From assembly GCA_038235165.1 (NCBI GenBank), contig JBBSUG010000020.1, positions 1 through 64,000 of the forward strand: DNA of 64,000 nucleotides. Direction: 5' to 3'. The DNA is from GCA-002050365 sp038235165. GTDB taxonomy: Bacteria; Acidobacteriota; Blastocatellia; Pyrinomonadales; Pyrinomonadaceae. The notes under the pieces are model-generated. The model had not been told where the DNA came from. It searched no databases and saw nothing but the letters and a program-made list of their open reading frames with translations. Each line of letters opens with the position of its first letter. Positions within the stretch are counted from its first letter, which is position 1. A program made the position numbers and the translations under genes. Positions 25,883 through 35,023 of this stretch are shown here, piece by piece.

Positions 25883-25964
25883 TATTTCTCAACAACTCAA
25901 GAGAATTATTGATTTGAAAACTGTCCGAATCATAGTTTGAGTTTGGATTTGAAATCTTGTAATT

Positions 25965-27404
25965 TTAAGGATTTATCAAAACGAAAAGTCTGTCCGCCCA
26001 ATCTGACTTAGTATTTCGCAAAATTTCATACTGCACCATCGCGTTGTCACGGTCGCCGAGTTTGAGATAGGCGCGACCGAGATTAAAACGCGCTTTGTCG
26101 AAGTTGGAGTTGTAGCTGACGGCGTTGTTGAATGCGTCCACACTTTCTTCGGTTTTACCGAGTTCAAAATAATTTTCGCCGAGATAATTGTATGTTTTCG
26201 CGTCGGGTTTGTAAGTTTTCAACTGTTCAAAAGCAGCGAGCGAATCGGCGAATTTCTTTTGTTTGAAATAAGCTGCGCCGAGCAGTTCGTAGGCATTGGC
26301 GTAATCTGGTTTAAGGGCGACGGTGCGTTTATAAGCGAGAATTTCTTCGTCCGTCCGACCCAATTTGCCGAGCGAGAGACCGAGTGCATATTGCGTGTCG
26401 GGGTTGTTTGCGTCAATTTTGGCGGCTTGCCGATACGCTTCCGCCGCTTCTTTGTATTGTCCGAGGGCATAGCTCGACGCGCCGATGTTGACGTAGGTTT
26501 CAGACCATTCGGGGCGCAATTTTGCCGCCTGCCGTGATGCTTTCAACGCGTCGGTGTGTCGTCCGAGCATCCCGTAACAAAAACCCGACTGATACCACGC
26601 TTCGGCATAATTCGGATCAATTTCAACGGCTTTTTCAAAATAACCGACAGCGCGGGTGTAGTCGTCACGCGACAAAATGCCGAGTCCCTGCGAATACAAA
26701 CTCTCGGCGGCGGCGCGTTTATTTTTTTGCGATTCGGAATTAAGCGATGAAAAGGATTGCAGCTCACCGATTTTCAATTGCAAAACCCGTTCACCCGGGA
26801 CGGCAAAGTTAAGACTCTGCCCTTCGGCGGCTTGCAGGGTCGCCACGCCGATCACTTGACCGAGCATATTGACGACGGGCGAACCGCTCGAACCCGGCGA
26901 AATCGGCGCAGTAATTTGAATAATCTTCCCGTAACCCGGAATCTCACGAACGGCGGAGACGATGCCATTCGACACCGAGCCTTCCAAACCATACGGATTG
27001 CCGATGACAACGATTGATTCGCCTTCCTGCGGCACAGCGCGGACAATCGGCAGCGGCACGGCATCGCCCGCCGGAACGCTGACTTGCAATAACGCCAAAT
27101 CGCCTTCACCGTCAATCGCCAGAACCCCGCGCACGGCAAATTTTTTCCCGTTCATCAAATGCACTTCAACGCGATTCGCTTTTTCAATGACGTGCCGATT
27201 GGTAATAATTTTATCGCTGCCGACAAAAAAACCGCTGCCCCGTGTCAACGTCGCGCCTTTCGCGTCAAATGTTTCAATCGCCACCGCCGAAGGTTTAACG
27301 CGCCGCACCAAATCGGGCAGATAATCCTGCGCGAAAACGGCGGATGCACCGGCGCAAAACACCAGCAAAACGGGCAGTAATTTTAGGATGACGAACTTTG
27401 ACAT
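25965..27404 (-). CDS. Exported trypsin-like (S1C/HtrA-type) protease with TPR repeats
   Basis: The 479-residue product has a signal peptide (1-25) and a trypsin-fold domain (about 30-230) with the triad His71 (TNRHVI), Asp102 (GDLALLQ) and Ser173 (GSSGSP). In place of the PDZ domains of DegP it has about six TPR repeats (about 255-475), for example AVGYFEKAVEIDPNYAEAWY. The TPR array probably recruits substrate or partner proteins in the periplasm. ATG at 27404 begins the signal peptide. It is monocistronic between a terminator and a MITE-like element. Confidence 0.93.
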   Translation of the reverse strand: MSKFVILKLLPVLLVFCAGASAVFAQDYLPDLVRRVKPSAVAIETFDAKGATLTRGSGFFVGSDKIITNRHVIEKANRVEVHLMNGKKFAVRGVLAIDGEGDLALLQVSVPAGDAVPLPIVRAVPQEGESIVVIGNPYGLEGSVSNGIVSAVREIPGYGKIIQITAPISPGSSGSPVVNMLGQVIGVATLQAAEGQSLNFAVPGERVLQLKIGELQSFSSLNSESQKNKRAAAESLYSQGLGILSRDDYTRAVGYFEKAVEIDPNYAEAWYQSGFCYGMLGRHTDALKASRQAAKLRPEWSETYVNIGASSYALGQYKEAAEAYRQAAKIDANNPDTQYALGLSLGKLGRTDEEILAYKRTVALKPDYANAYELLGAAYFKQKKFADSLAAFEQLKTYKPDAKTYNYLGENYFELGKTEESVDAFNNAVSYNSNFDKARFNLGRAYLKLGDRDNAMVQYEILRNTKSDWADRLFVLINP

Positions 27405-27557
27405 TACAATCTCGGTTAATTCTTTCGTAATTATAGGTTCTTTATCCGAATCAAACAAATATTTTTACACGATAAAAAGTTTTCGCTTTATTGATGAAAA
27501 AAAACGGTCAATTCGTTGCCGCGAATTGTTGACGTAACAAAGCACGGACAGCTTGAC

Positions 27558-27687
27558 GGAGCGCGGACGGCTCGTCCGCCAACCAGCGAAGCGAAGTTGC
27601 AGGCGTTTGTCTGTGAGTTTTACATTAAATGAACGCTATTCAACGCTTTGCTGCATTAGCGTTGAATGGACGAGCCGTCCGCGCTCC
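27558..27687. mobile_element. MITE-like hairpin element
   Basis: This 130-base element starts GGAGCGCGGACGGCTCGTCC and ends with the reverse complement (GGACGAGCCGTCCGCGCTCC). The terminal repeats themselves contain the near-palindrome GGACGGCTCGTCC. There is no coding capacity. It is about 40 bases from the GT2 gene start, so it may affect that promoter. It fills much of the 27405-27729 gap. Confidence 0.85.
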
Positions 27688-27729
27688 GTCGAGAGTTGTT
27701 CTGTAATTATTTTATGCTAAACTCTTGAA

Positions 27730-28983
27730 ATGACAAGCGGGATATTGAACTTTTTTACTCTTTTTAAAAGTCTAAAAACTAACACACAGCCGACATTTGA
27801 CGCGCAGCCGAACAATTTCCTAATCACTCGTCCGATTAATTCCCAATGCTGCATTTGCATCGTCATTCCGGTGCGCGACGAGGCGGAAAATTTAGATAAA
27901 ACTCTCGCATCCGTCATCACCCAGGTTGATTTGACAGGCTGTCCGCTTGATCCGAACAGTTTTGAGATTATTGTTCTCGCCAATAATTGCCGTGACAACT
28001 CGGCTGAAATCGCCTGCGAGCGTCAAAAACAAAACGCCGCCGTCCGTCTTCACATTGCCGAGATTAATCTGCCAAAAAAAGATGCGAATATCGGGTTCGC
28101 CCGTCGGCTGCTGATGAACGAAGCGTACCGCCGGTTATCGGCAAACGATTACGGCGGCGGAATTATAATGACAACCGACGGCGATTCGCAGGTCGCGCCC
28201 GATTGGATCGCCGCAACGATTGCCGAATTTGAAAATGGTGCTGATGCTGTCGGCGGGCGCATCGAAGTTCATCCCGCCGAATTTGAAAAACTCGATGACA
28301 AAACGCGCAGTTTTTATCGGCTTGACGAACATTATCGCCTGCTTGCCGCCGAATTTGAATCGCGTCTCGACGTTGCGGCGCACGATCCGTACCCGCGTCA
28401 CCACCAGCATTTCAACGGCAGTTTCGCCGTCACGACCGCCGCTTATCAAAAAGCGGGCGGCATTCCCGATGTCAAATGTCTCGAAGATGTCGCGTTTTAT
28501 AATTCACTGGTTCGCGTTGACGCAAAAGTTCGGCACAGTCCGAAAATGCGTGTTTTTACTTCAGCGCGAAATGCTGGTCGTACTACTTTGGGACTTTCGA
28601 CGCAGTTGAACGAGTGGCAGATTATGGGGCGGAACAATGATGTTTACTTTGTTGAATCTGCCGAATCGTTAGAAAAAAGATTTATTGCACAGCGAGATTT
28701 ACGTTTAATTTGGCAGAACTTTCAAACAGTTAAATTAACTGATTACGATGGAATTTTAGCGATTGCCAAAATTTTGTGCGTGGCGGCAGAGCGACTTAAC
28801 GATACGCTGCAAATTTCGCCGACGTTCGGCAGCTTATGTGAACATATTTCAAACGAACAGGCGGCAAACGGTGAATGGAATCTGCAAAATCCTTTAGTTG
28901 CGGTCGAAGCGGCGATTTCCGTTTTGGAAGACAAACTGGAAAAACTGCGCCCGCGTGAGAAAACTCTGAACAAAACCGCTTAA
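27730..28983 (+). CDS. Family 2 glycosyltransferase of the amino-sugar cluster
   Basis: The 417-residue product is a GT-A glycosyltransferase. The nucleotide-sugar domain starts near residue 42 (CIVIPVRDEAENLDKTLAS), the metal-binding region is TTDGDSQVAPDWIAA near 150, and a LEDVAFYNSLVR motif near 255 matches the GT2 acceptor region. No membrane segments are obvious, so it is probably cytoplasmic. It converges on and overlaps by 4 bases the methyltransferase gene. No clear Shine-Dalgarno is visible. See the Nod-factor-like cluster finding for its likely partners. Confidence 0.88.
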   Translation: MTSGILNFFTLFKSLKTNTQPTFDAQPNNFLITRPINSQCCICIVIPVRDEAENLDKTLASVITQVDLTGCPLDPNSFEIIVLANNCRDNSAEIACERQKQNAAVRLHIAEINLPKKDANIGFARRLLMNEAYRRLSANDYGGGIIMTTDGDSQVAPDWIAATIAEFENGADAVGGRIEVHPAEFEKLDDKTRSFYRLDEHYRLLAAEFESRLDVAAHDPYPRHHQHFNGSFAVTTAAYQKAGGIPDVKCLEDVAFYNSLVRVDAKVRHSPKMRVFTSARNAGRTTLGLSTQLNEWQIMGRNNDVYFVESAESLEKRFIAQRDLRLIWQNFQTVKLTDYDGILAIAKILCVAAERLNDTLQISPTFGSLCEHISNEQAANGEWNLQNPLVAVEAAISVLEDKLEKLRPREKTLNKTA

Positions 28984-29570
28984 ATTTTTTCCCAAACGTC
29001 GAGCCGGTATTTTTCCGCTCGTTTCTCGCCAAGATGTCTCATTTTACCGGCGACGAATTTTGTAAAAGAATCGTGAACTGCGTCGCCGGTCTGCGGATAA
29101 TCGTGGACGAACGGAGTCCAGTGGACGAGCATAACCTGCCCATTTTCGGTCAAATGCGCGTAGATTTCCGTCATCGCCCGTTCCCAATCCGGCAGCGCGA
29201 GATAGTAGCCGACTTCGGAAACCAAAATCAAATCGAATTTTTCGGGCGGAAACTCATTTTGAAAATTCATCATCGCAAACCGCACATTCGGCAGATTCGC
29301 ACAGCGTTTTTTCGCCGCTTGCAGTGCCGCGTCGGAAACATCAACAGCAAGCAGATTTTCACATTTCCCGGCTAACTGAGCAGTTAAAACGCCGATTGAA
29401 CAACCGATTTCAAAGGCGTTGGTATAACTTTCGCGCGGTAACGCTTCAATCGTCGTCACATATTTCCCGGCTTCGTACTCACTCGCCTGAAAATTCCACG
29501 GGTCGTCGTTCGCCTCATAAACTTTGTCAAAGTATTCGGATGTCAGTGATTTTTTTTCAGTTGCGCTCAT
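28980..29570 (-). CDS. NodS-like SAM-dependent methyltransferase
   Basis: The 196-residue product has the family start YFDKVYEANDDPWNFQASEYE, motif I FEIGCSIGVLTAQLA, LLAVDVSDAALQAAKKRC and DLILVSEVGYYLA. NodS proteins methylate the free amino group of chitooligosaccharides during Nod factor synthesis. Here the resemblance is to the wider NodS-like group, so the exact acceptor is unknown. Its ATG overlaps the stop of the PIG-L deacetylase gene (TAATG), implying coupled translation, which fits methylation of the amine that a deacetylase exposes. Confidence 0.88.
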   Translation of the reverse strand: MSATEKKSLTSEYFDKVYEANDDPWNFQASEYEAGKYVTTIEALPRESYTNAFEIGCSIGVLTAQLAGKCENLLAVDVSDAALQAAKKRCANLPNVRFAMMNFQNEFPPEKFDLILVSEVGYYLALPDWERAMTEIYAHLTENGQVMLVHWTPFVHDYPQTGDAVHDSFTKFVAGKMRHLGEKRAEKYRLDVWEKI

Positions 29571-30310
29571 TATATTTCTTCCAAATAAACTTCAAAATCG
29601 GCGGCAAAATTCTCTAAAATTTCCGGTGTCAATCGAAACCCGTCCGGGTCGTCGTCAATTAAATCGGTAGTTTGCGAAGCGTGAGCGCGAATTGCCCGCT
29701 GTTTTTTCTCGCTCACGCAACTAATATCAATCCGCCGCGCGAAAACTTCGCCTAACTGCGGCGCATCTGCGCTCTCGGCGATTTCCCAGAGCCAAATCGG
29801 GTATTCGAGAATTTTCGCCCCGGTGTTTGCCGCTTTGATTAAAGTGTATGCGGCGCGGTGATCGGGATGCGGATCGCGCCGCCACGGAACTAAAATTGTC
29901 TGCGGCTGAATATCATTTAAGTATGCGCGGCATCGTTCGACCATTTCACCGGCATTTTCATTTGGCACTGAACGATCTTTATAACGAAAAAACGTCACGC
30001 TGTTTTTCTCAACGCCCAAAATTCGGAGTGCGGCGAGCATTTCGTTTTCGCGCACATCGCGCAGCTTTTTAGCCGGAAATTTTGCCGAATACGGGTGCGA
30101 CAAGGTGCCGTCGCTTAAAACCAACACATTAACCTCAATTTCAAACTGCCGCAAAAGCGCAATCGCCCCGCCGCAGCCGAGCGATTCGTCGTCAGGATGC
30201 GGCGCGACGACGAGAGTTCCGCCCCAACTTTTTACCGATTCGGAACCGTCCAACGCCAGTCCGGAGATGTCGGCGAGCGGCGACTGCCGCAAAACTTCAA
30301 GATTACTCAT
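29570..30310 (-). CDS. PIG-L/LmbE-family zinc deacetylase
   Basis: The 246-residue product carries the metal site VVAPHPDDESLGCGGAIA near residue 35 and the second zinc ligand region DPHPDHRAAYTLIKAA near 160. The family removes N-acetyl groups from GlcNAc-containing conjugates (MshB, PIG-L). No signal peptide is seen. It overlaps the NodS-like methyltransferase gene by one base and follows the acyl-CoA dehydrogenase-like gene across a gap that holds a MITE-like element. Confidence 0.92.
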   Translation of the reverse strand: MSNLEVLRQSPLADISGLALDGSESVKSWGGTLVVAPHPDDESLGCGGAIALLRQFEIEVNVLVLSDGTLSHPYSAKFPAKKLRDVRENEMLAALRILGVEKNSVTFFRYKDRSVPNENAGEMVERCRAYLNDIQPQTILVPWRRDPHPDHRAAYTLIKAANTGAKILEYPIWLWEIAESADAPQLGEVFARRIDISCVSEKKQRAIRAHASQTTDLIDDDPDGFRLTPEILENFAADFEVYLEEI

Positions 30311-30320
30311 AAATTATTGA

Positions 30321-30448
30321 GGAGCGCGGAAGACTCGTCCGCCGCAACGCCAGCGCAGCGAGGCGTTGCAAGCGTTTGCTGCATGAACTTTGGTGACAAC
30401 GCTTCCAACGTCGCTATCGCTTGTTAGCGGACGAGTCTTCCGCGCTCC
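30321..30448. mobile_element. MITE-like hairpin element inside an operon
   Basis: The 128-base element has the same ends as the other copies, but both arms differ from them in a matched way: GGAAGACTCGTCC on the left and GGACGAGTCTTCC on the right. Such matched changes keep the hairpin. It separates the deacetylase from the acyl-CoA dehydrogenase-like gene, the one junction in this operon that is not overlapping. Confidence 0.88.
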
Positions 30449-30453
30449 GACTT

Positions 30454-31620
30454 TTAATCTAAAAAATATTTCCCGACAGCGGCGAGCGCAGCATCGGGCG
30501 CGGGCTGGCGCAGGTAAATCGTCAAATCGCGGATGACTCTCTCAAAGTGAAACGGTTTGTTCAGTCCGCGTGCGCCGACGCATTTAACGCACAGATTCAT
30601 TATGTCGGTGCATATTTTTTCAATTACCGTCCGCATCATATTTGTGTAATCCAAGAATTTATCGCTCATCTCCGGCGCGGGGTTTTCCTGATATTCATCT
30701 AACTGCCGCGCCGCGCCCGCCAACCATAAATTGCCGCTCTCAATCAAAATCGCCATTTCGCCGATGCGCGTTTGCTGCATTAAATCCGTCGTGCGGTGCA
30801 AATCGCGCAGATATTGGCGCGTTTCGTCGAACAACAGTTCCGCCGCGCCGAACTGCACCGCTGCAAAACGAATCGCGCCGCCGCCGAACCACGGCGGCGT
30901 GTAATAATCGCCGGGACTGCCGATTAAATCTGAATAATCGAGTTCAACGCCCGTAAAATCAACGCGAAAGCTGCGGGTTGATTTCATACCGAGCGGATTC
31001 CACCACGACGCATCAACCTTGGTCTTGACTTTTTCCATCGGCACAACGCACATTTGCCAGCCGCCGTCGGGTAGTGCGCCGTTGACAATCGGGCGTTCAA
31101 CGAAATCAACGCCGGTCGCAAAAATTTTTGACCCGGCAAGCCGGTATTTCCCGCTTCCGAGCGGTTCGATTTTCACGCCGTCGCCGGCTTCCGTATTCCA
31201 GACCCCGAAAATTTTGTTTTCCGTGATAATTTCAGCCGCATATTTTTTAATCTGCTCATCGGACGCGAATAGTTTGAGTAGCAGAAGTGCGTTGAAATGT
31301 CCTTCGTAAACGCGCCCGACGACTAAATTACCGTAACCGAAATGTTTGAGCAAATGCAGCATCTCCAGATTTTTGCCGTTTTCCAACCCTAAACCGCCCC
31401 CGCCGAATCTTTCTGGCAGCGGGACGGACAGCAAACCGGTATCGGCAATTTTGACAAAGGTTTCCGCAGGAAATTTATCAACGCCGTCAGTTTGCGCGGC
31501 TTCCTTCAAAGCCTCTGCCGCAATTTGTTTGGCGTTGATCAATGCGTTTTGAATGAGATTGATCTTTTCAGTAGCCGTTGCTGTCGCCGCCGAGGTTTTT
31601 TCCGAGTTTTTTGATTGCAT
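30454..31620 (-). CDS. Acyl-CoA/acyl-ACP dehydrogenase family protein
   Basis: The 388-residue product has the acyl-CoA dehydrogenase architecture: N-terminal helices (15-110, PLPERFGGGGLGLENG), the beta-domain (about 120-220, VWNTEAGDGVKIEPLGSGKYRLAGSKIFATG) and C-terminal helices (about 230-385) with CVKCVGARGLNKPFHFERVIRDL. Members oxidise acyl thioesters with FAD, but this divergent branch is found beside sugar genes and may act on an acyl chain destined for a glycolipid, or on another substrate. Its ATG overlaps the stop of the glycosidase gene by one base. The catalytic glutamate cannot be placed with confidence. Confidence 0.88.
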   Translation of the reverse strand: MQSKNSEKTSAATATATEKINLIQNALINAKQIAAEALKEAAQTDGVDKFPAETFVKIADTGLLSVPLPERFGGGGLGLENGKNLEMLHLLKHFGYGNLVVGRVYEGHFNALLLLKLFASDEQIKKYAAEIITENKIFGVWNTEAGDGVKIEPLGSGKYRLAGSKIFATGVDFVERPIVNGALPDGGWQMCVVPMEKVKTKVDASWWNPLGMKSTRSFRVDFTGVELDYSDLIGSPGDYYTPPWFGGGAIRFAAVQFGAAELLFDETRQYLRDLHRTTDLMQQTRIGEMAILIESGNLWLAGAARQLDEYQENPAPEMSDKFLDYTNMMRTVIEKICTDIMNLCVKCVGARGLNKPFHFERVIRDLTIYLRQPAPDAALAAVGKYFLD

Positions 31621-32798
31621 TAGATTAATTGTAAACGATTTCCCGCACTTTTCGCCGGGTGACGGTTATTTTCCAAGGTTTCGAACTCTTTTTGTTCTTC
31701 TTTTTGTTTTTCGATTTCTTCGGCGAACGGCTGGTAAATTTCGCGCTGTCCGGCTTCATCCGGGTAATCCCACAAACCGTTGTAACAATGACGGTTATCA
31801 TCCCATCCCGGATGATTGATAACCGGATATAAGCAGATTCCTTCGATCAATATATCGTTTGATTGGGCAGCGCGAACCTCTTCGGAAATATACCGGAACC
31901 AATCGGGACGCGCTTCGTCTTCGATGCCGGTTTCGGCGATCAAAACCGGTCGCCGGTAACGCGCAAACCATTCGCTCAGAATCTGATTGAACGGTTTGTA
32001 ATCTTTATTGCCACGCAAAATCCGCCGCCCGCTCGGATGCCGCCACTGATTGTTGTAATAATAATTCAACCCGATGATGTCCAGATATTTTTCGCTGCCG
32101 CCGAGTTCCGGCGCACGTTTGCCGATGAGCATGTCAATCGCGTGAAACTGCGATTGGTGATAATTTTCAGCATCGCGGCGGGCGTTCGGGAATTTCGGCG
32201 AAACCGTCACGCGAATCGCCGGATCGGTCTGCACGAACCGCGCGTTCGGACACACGGCGCGAATTTTATCAATCGCCGCGATTGACGAACGAATGAGCTG
32301 CCGTTTTAATTCGTCGCCGCGCCCGCGCTCAAACGGAAAAAACATCCCGACATCGCCCGCAATCCAAGAAAAAAATGAAATTTCGTTGACCGGACAGAAA
32401 AAGGGCGTTTCGCTATTTTCCGACAGCAGGAATTTAGTGAACGCTTCGGCGAAACCGGCGAACCTGATCGGAAATTCCGGGCTGAAAATATCCAAATCTT
32501 CGGGATAACCGTAGTGAAATAAATCCCATATAATCTGGATGCCGGTTTGTTTGGCAGCGCGAACTTGATTTGTAATACTTGAAAAATCGTATTTGTAAGG
32601 TTCGCGTTCGATCAAATGCCAACGCACGCCGTCGCGTGCCGTCTTCATTTCCGCCGACATCAAACGGGCGTAATCGGCTTCGGCAAATTCGTCGTGCCGC
32701 GTTCCGGCGATGACATCAATCCGTTTCCCCTTGTAATTGCGGTGCGTCGAACATTCGAAACCGCCCATCAAAAACCCCTTGAATACTTTTTTGTTCAT
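31620..32798 (-). CDS. Clan GH-A glycoside hydrolase-like protein (beta-glucosidase-like)
   Basis: The 392-residue product looks like a (beta/alpha)8 retaining glycosidase. The acid/base position is the NE of PVNEISFFSW (about residue 140), and the nucleophile is the Glu of LIAETGIED (about 295). LNYYYNNQWRH and the N-terminal GGFECSTHRN are similar to GH1-like proteins. It has no signal peptide, so it may act in the cytoplasm on an intermediate rather than on external polymer. It is the first gene of the minus-strand operon, with start 32798. Confidence 0.8.
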   Translation of the reverse strand: MNKKVFKGFLMGGFECSTHRNYKGKRIDVIAGTRHDEFAEADYARLMSAEMKTARDGVRWHLIEREPYKYDFSSITNQVRAAKQTGIQIIWDLFHYGYPEDLDIFSPEFPIRFAGFAEAFTKFLLSENSETPFFCPVNEISFFSWIAGDVGMFFPFERGRGDELKRQLIRSSIAAIDKIRAVCPNARFVQTDPAIRVTVSPKFPNARRDAENYHQSQFHAIDMLIGKRAPELGGSEKYLDIIGLNYYYNNQWRHPSGRRILRGNKDYKPFNQILSEWFARYRRPVLIAETGIEDEARPDWFRYISEEVRAAQSNDILIEGICLYPVINHPGWDDNRHCYNGLWDYPDEAGQREIYQPFAEEIEKQKEEQKEFETLENNRHPAKSAGNRLQLI

Positions 32799-32938
32799 TT
32801 GTGAAACTTAATTTTTCCGCTTTTTTAAATTTTAAACTTCCTGCCTTCATCAAACAAGCTGTGAGATGTTTTTTATTCGCAAATTAAACAAAAATGAGTT
32901 AAAATTCTTCCCAATTCCAATTCATTCGCTATTAAATT

Positions 32939-34234
32939 ATGAAAATTAAATTTGCCGCATTTCTTTTTTTACTTTTTATCAATCAGACATTCGCACAGAC
33001 AATGCCGAAAGATGCCGATCCGAAACTGTGGGCGCAGGCTTTGAAGATTCATCAAAAGGCGATTGTTGTTGACGGACACAACGATATTACAACGCCGATG
33101 TATGATGATGATTTCAATTTAGCGACGGATTCGCGCGGCAAATTTCACATTGAAGGAACGTCGTATCACACTGACTTGGCACGATTCAAACAAAGCGGAA
33201 TTACCGGCGAATTTTTCTCGATTTACGTTGACAAAGATTTCGTCAAAAACGGCGGCTCGGCGCGCAGGGCGATGGATTTGATTGACACGGTGTACCGCGA
33301 AGTGGAGAAACATCCCGCGCAATTAATGCTCTGCACTACTTCGGCGGACATTTATCGTGCCAAAAAAGCCGGAAAAGTCTGCGCTTATATGGGAATCGAA
33401 GGTGGACATGCGATTGAAGATTCACTCTTTGCGTTACGCGATTTTTATCGTCTCGGCGTTCGTTATATGACGCTGACGCACAACAACACGAATAGTTGGG
33501 CGGACGCTTGTTGCGACACGCGCGACGGGAAACCTTATAAACCTTACGGCGGATTAAACGATTTCGGCAAAGAAGTTGTCAAAGAGATGAATCGCCTCGG
33601 AATGCTCGTTGATATTTCGCACGTTTCCGACGACACGATGAAAGATGTTTTGGAAGTTTCGACTGCGCCCGTCATTTATTCGCATTCTTCGGCGCGAAAA
33701 TTTTCCGACCATCCGCGCGACGTTCCCGACGATATTTTAAAGTTGACCGCGAAAAACGGCGGCGTGGTGATGATCAACTTTTATCCCGCATTTCTCGATC
33801 AGCGAACGCTTGACGAAGACCGTGCCAGGGATAAAAAGTTTGAAAACGAGGTCAAAGCGTTGAGAGAAAAATATAAAACGGACGAACCTGCATTCAACAT
33901 CGCCAAGCGCGAACTTTTCGACAAAAACCCGATTTATTTGCCGTCATACACAAAAATCGTTGACCATATTGATTACATTAAAAATCTAATCGGCATTGAT
34001 TACGTCGGCATCGGTTCGGATTTTGACGGCGTTCCGTCGCTTCCCGCCGGAATGAACGGCGCGGAAGATTTGCCGCTGGTCACCTACGAAATGCTCAAAC
34101 GCGGTTATTCCGAAAAAGATATTACAAAGGTTTTGGGCGGAAATTTTATGCGCGTTTTTGAAAAAGCCGAACAGGTCGCCAAAATCAATTCGCGCAAAAT
34201 CAGCGGCGAAGGAAGTTTGAAAAAAATCAAATGA
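32939..34234 (+). CDS. Exported membrane dipeptidase (peptidase M19)
   Basis: The 431-residue product has a signal peptide (1-19) and all M19 metal and substrate motifs: VDGHNDI, YMGIEGGHAIED, LTHNNTNSWADACC, VDISHVSD, YSHSSARKF and VGIGSDFDGV. The family uses two zinc ions to hydrolyse dipeptides, often with D-residues or beta-lactams. Length fits the family, with a Lys-rich insert near 300-330. The ATG starts the signal peptide. No operon partner; the next gene is 121 bases downstream. Confidence 0.95.
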   Translation: MKIKFAAFLFLLFINQTFAQTMPKDADPKLWAQALKIHQKAIVVDGHNDITTPMYDDDFNLATDSRGKFHIEGTSYHTDLARFKQSGITGEFFSIYVDKDFVKNGGSARRAMDLIDTVYREVEKHPAQLMLCTTSADIYRAKKAGKVCAYMGIEGGHAIEDSLFALRDFYRLGVRYMTLTHNNTNSWADACCDTRDGKPYKPYGGLNDFGKEVVKEMNRLGMLVDISHVSDDTMKDVLEVSTAPVIYSHSSARKFSDHPRDVPDDILKLTAKNGGVVMINFYPAFLDQRTLDEDRARDKKFENEVKALREKYKTDEPAFNIAKRELFDKNPIYLPSYTKIVDHIDYIKNLIGIDYVGIGSDFDGVPSLPAGMNGAEDLPLVTYEMLKRGYSEKDITKVLGGNFMRVFEKAEQVAKINSRKISGEGSLKKIK

Positions 34235-34355
34235 AGGTGAAATCCTTTTCATTTTGTGGTGGTTTTGAATGTTTGCTTATACGGCTGTTAAAATTTTTAT
34301 CGGGAAAAAAAATTAATATCCGCAAAACCGGCGGTAATGCCAGTCTAAAAATTAT

Positions 34356-34757
34356 ATGCAACACGGATACGAATTAAAATACACTTGGACAATCGAGTTT
34401 ATCGAATCCCAAAATTATATAAAAGTCATCGCGGAAAATGATTTTTCGGTCGAGGGACATATGGAAATGCTTGCCGATGTCGTTGCACGGGAATTTTGGA
34501 AACCGGGAATGAATCTTCTATTTGACGACCGCAAAGTTGAGTTCAAAGGTGTCAATATAGAATCGGTTAGAAAAGTAAGTCACGATTTCCGAACCTTCGA
34601 AAACGAACTCGGCAACGGAAGAACCGCCCTTTTGATGGATACATTGAGCGATTACGCGCGCGGACGACAGTTTGAATTATTAACGGACGACAAAGTTTCC
34701 ACTGATATAAAAATTTTCAGAGACGAAGAAGAGGCTTTGAGCTGGCTGGCTTCCTAA
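34356..34757 (+). CDS. SpoIIAA/STAS-like small protein
   Basis: The 133-residue product alternates strands and helices as in the SpoIIAA-like (STAS/SEC14) group: TIEFIESQNYIKVIAENDF, then FWKPGMNLLFDDRKVEF, and ALLMDTLSDYARGRQFELL. The family's function is mostly unknown, though STAS folds are often partners of RsbW-type kinases such as the one at 18897-21113. No conserved phosphorylatable serine is certain. The start is not supported by a clear ribosome binding site. It converges on the DUF885 gene across a strong terminator. Confidence 0.65.
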   Translation: MQHGYELKYTWTIEFIESQNYIKVIAENDFSVEGHMEMLADVVAREFWKPGMNLLFDDRKVEFKGVNIESVRKVSHDFRTFENELGNGRTALLMDTLSDYARGRQFELLTDDKVSTDIKIFRDEEEALSWLAS

Positions 34758-34953
34758 CCTAACAACCATTTACACAAGATTTCACGAAATCAATAATTTC
34801 TATCACACTTCGCCATTGAGCCAAACGAGGGAAACAAAAGAAAAGCTAAAAAACTTCGACTCAGCACCGCAGCCGTCAATAAAACTGCCGGTGAATAAGT
34901 GAGACTCGATGCGCGGGTTGATAAACTTGAGGCGGCTTTGGTTTGGAATTTAC

Positions 34954-34994
34954 AAAAAAGAGTCGTAAAACATTGATGTTTTACGACTCTTTTG
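34954..34994. terminator. Bidirectional rho-independent terminator
   Basis: AAAAGAGTCGTAAAAC pairs perfectly with GTTTTACGACTCTTTT around a five-base loop, with A and T runs on both sides, between two convergent genes. The 34758-34953 stretch before it holds no supported ORF. Confidence 0.93.
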
Positions 34995-35023
34995 ACTTTA
35001 CATCATTCCACTTTGAGAATCTT

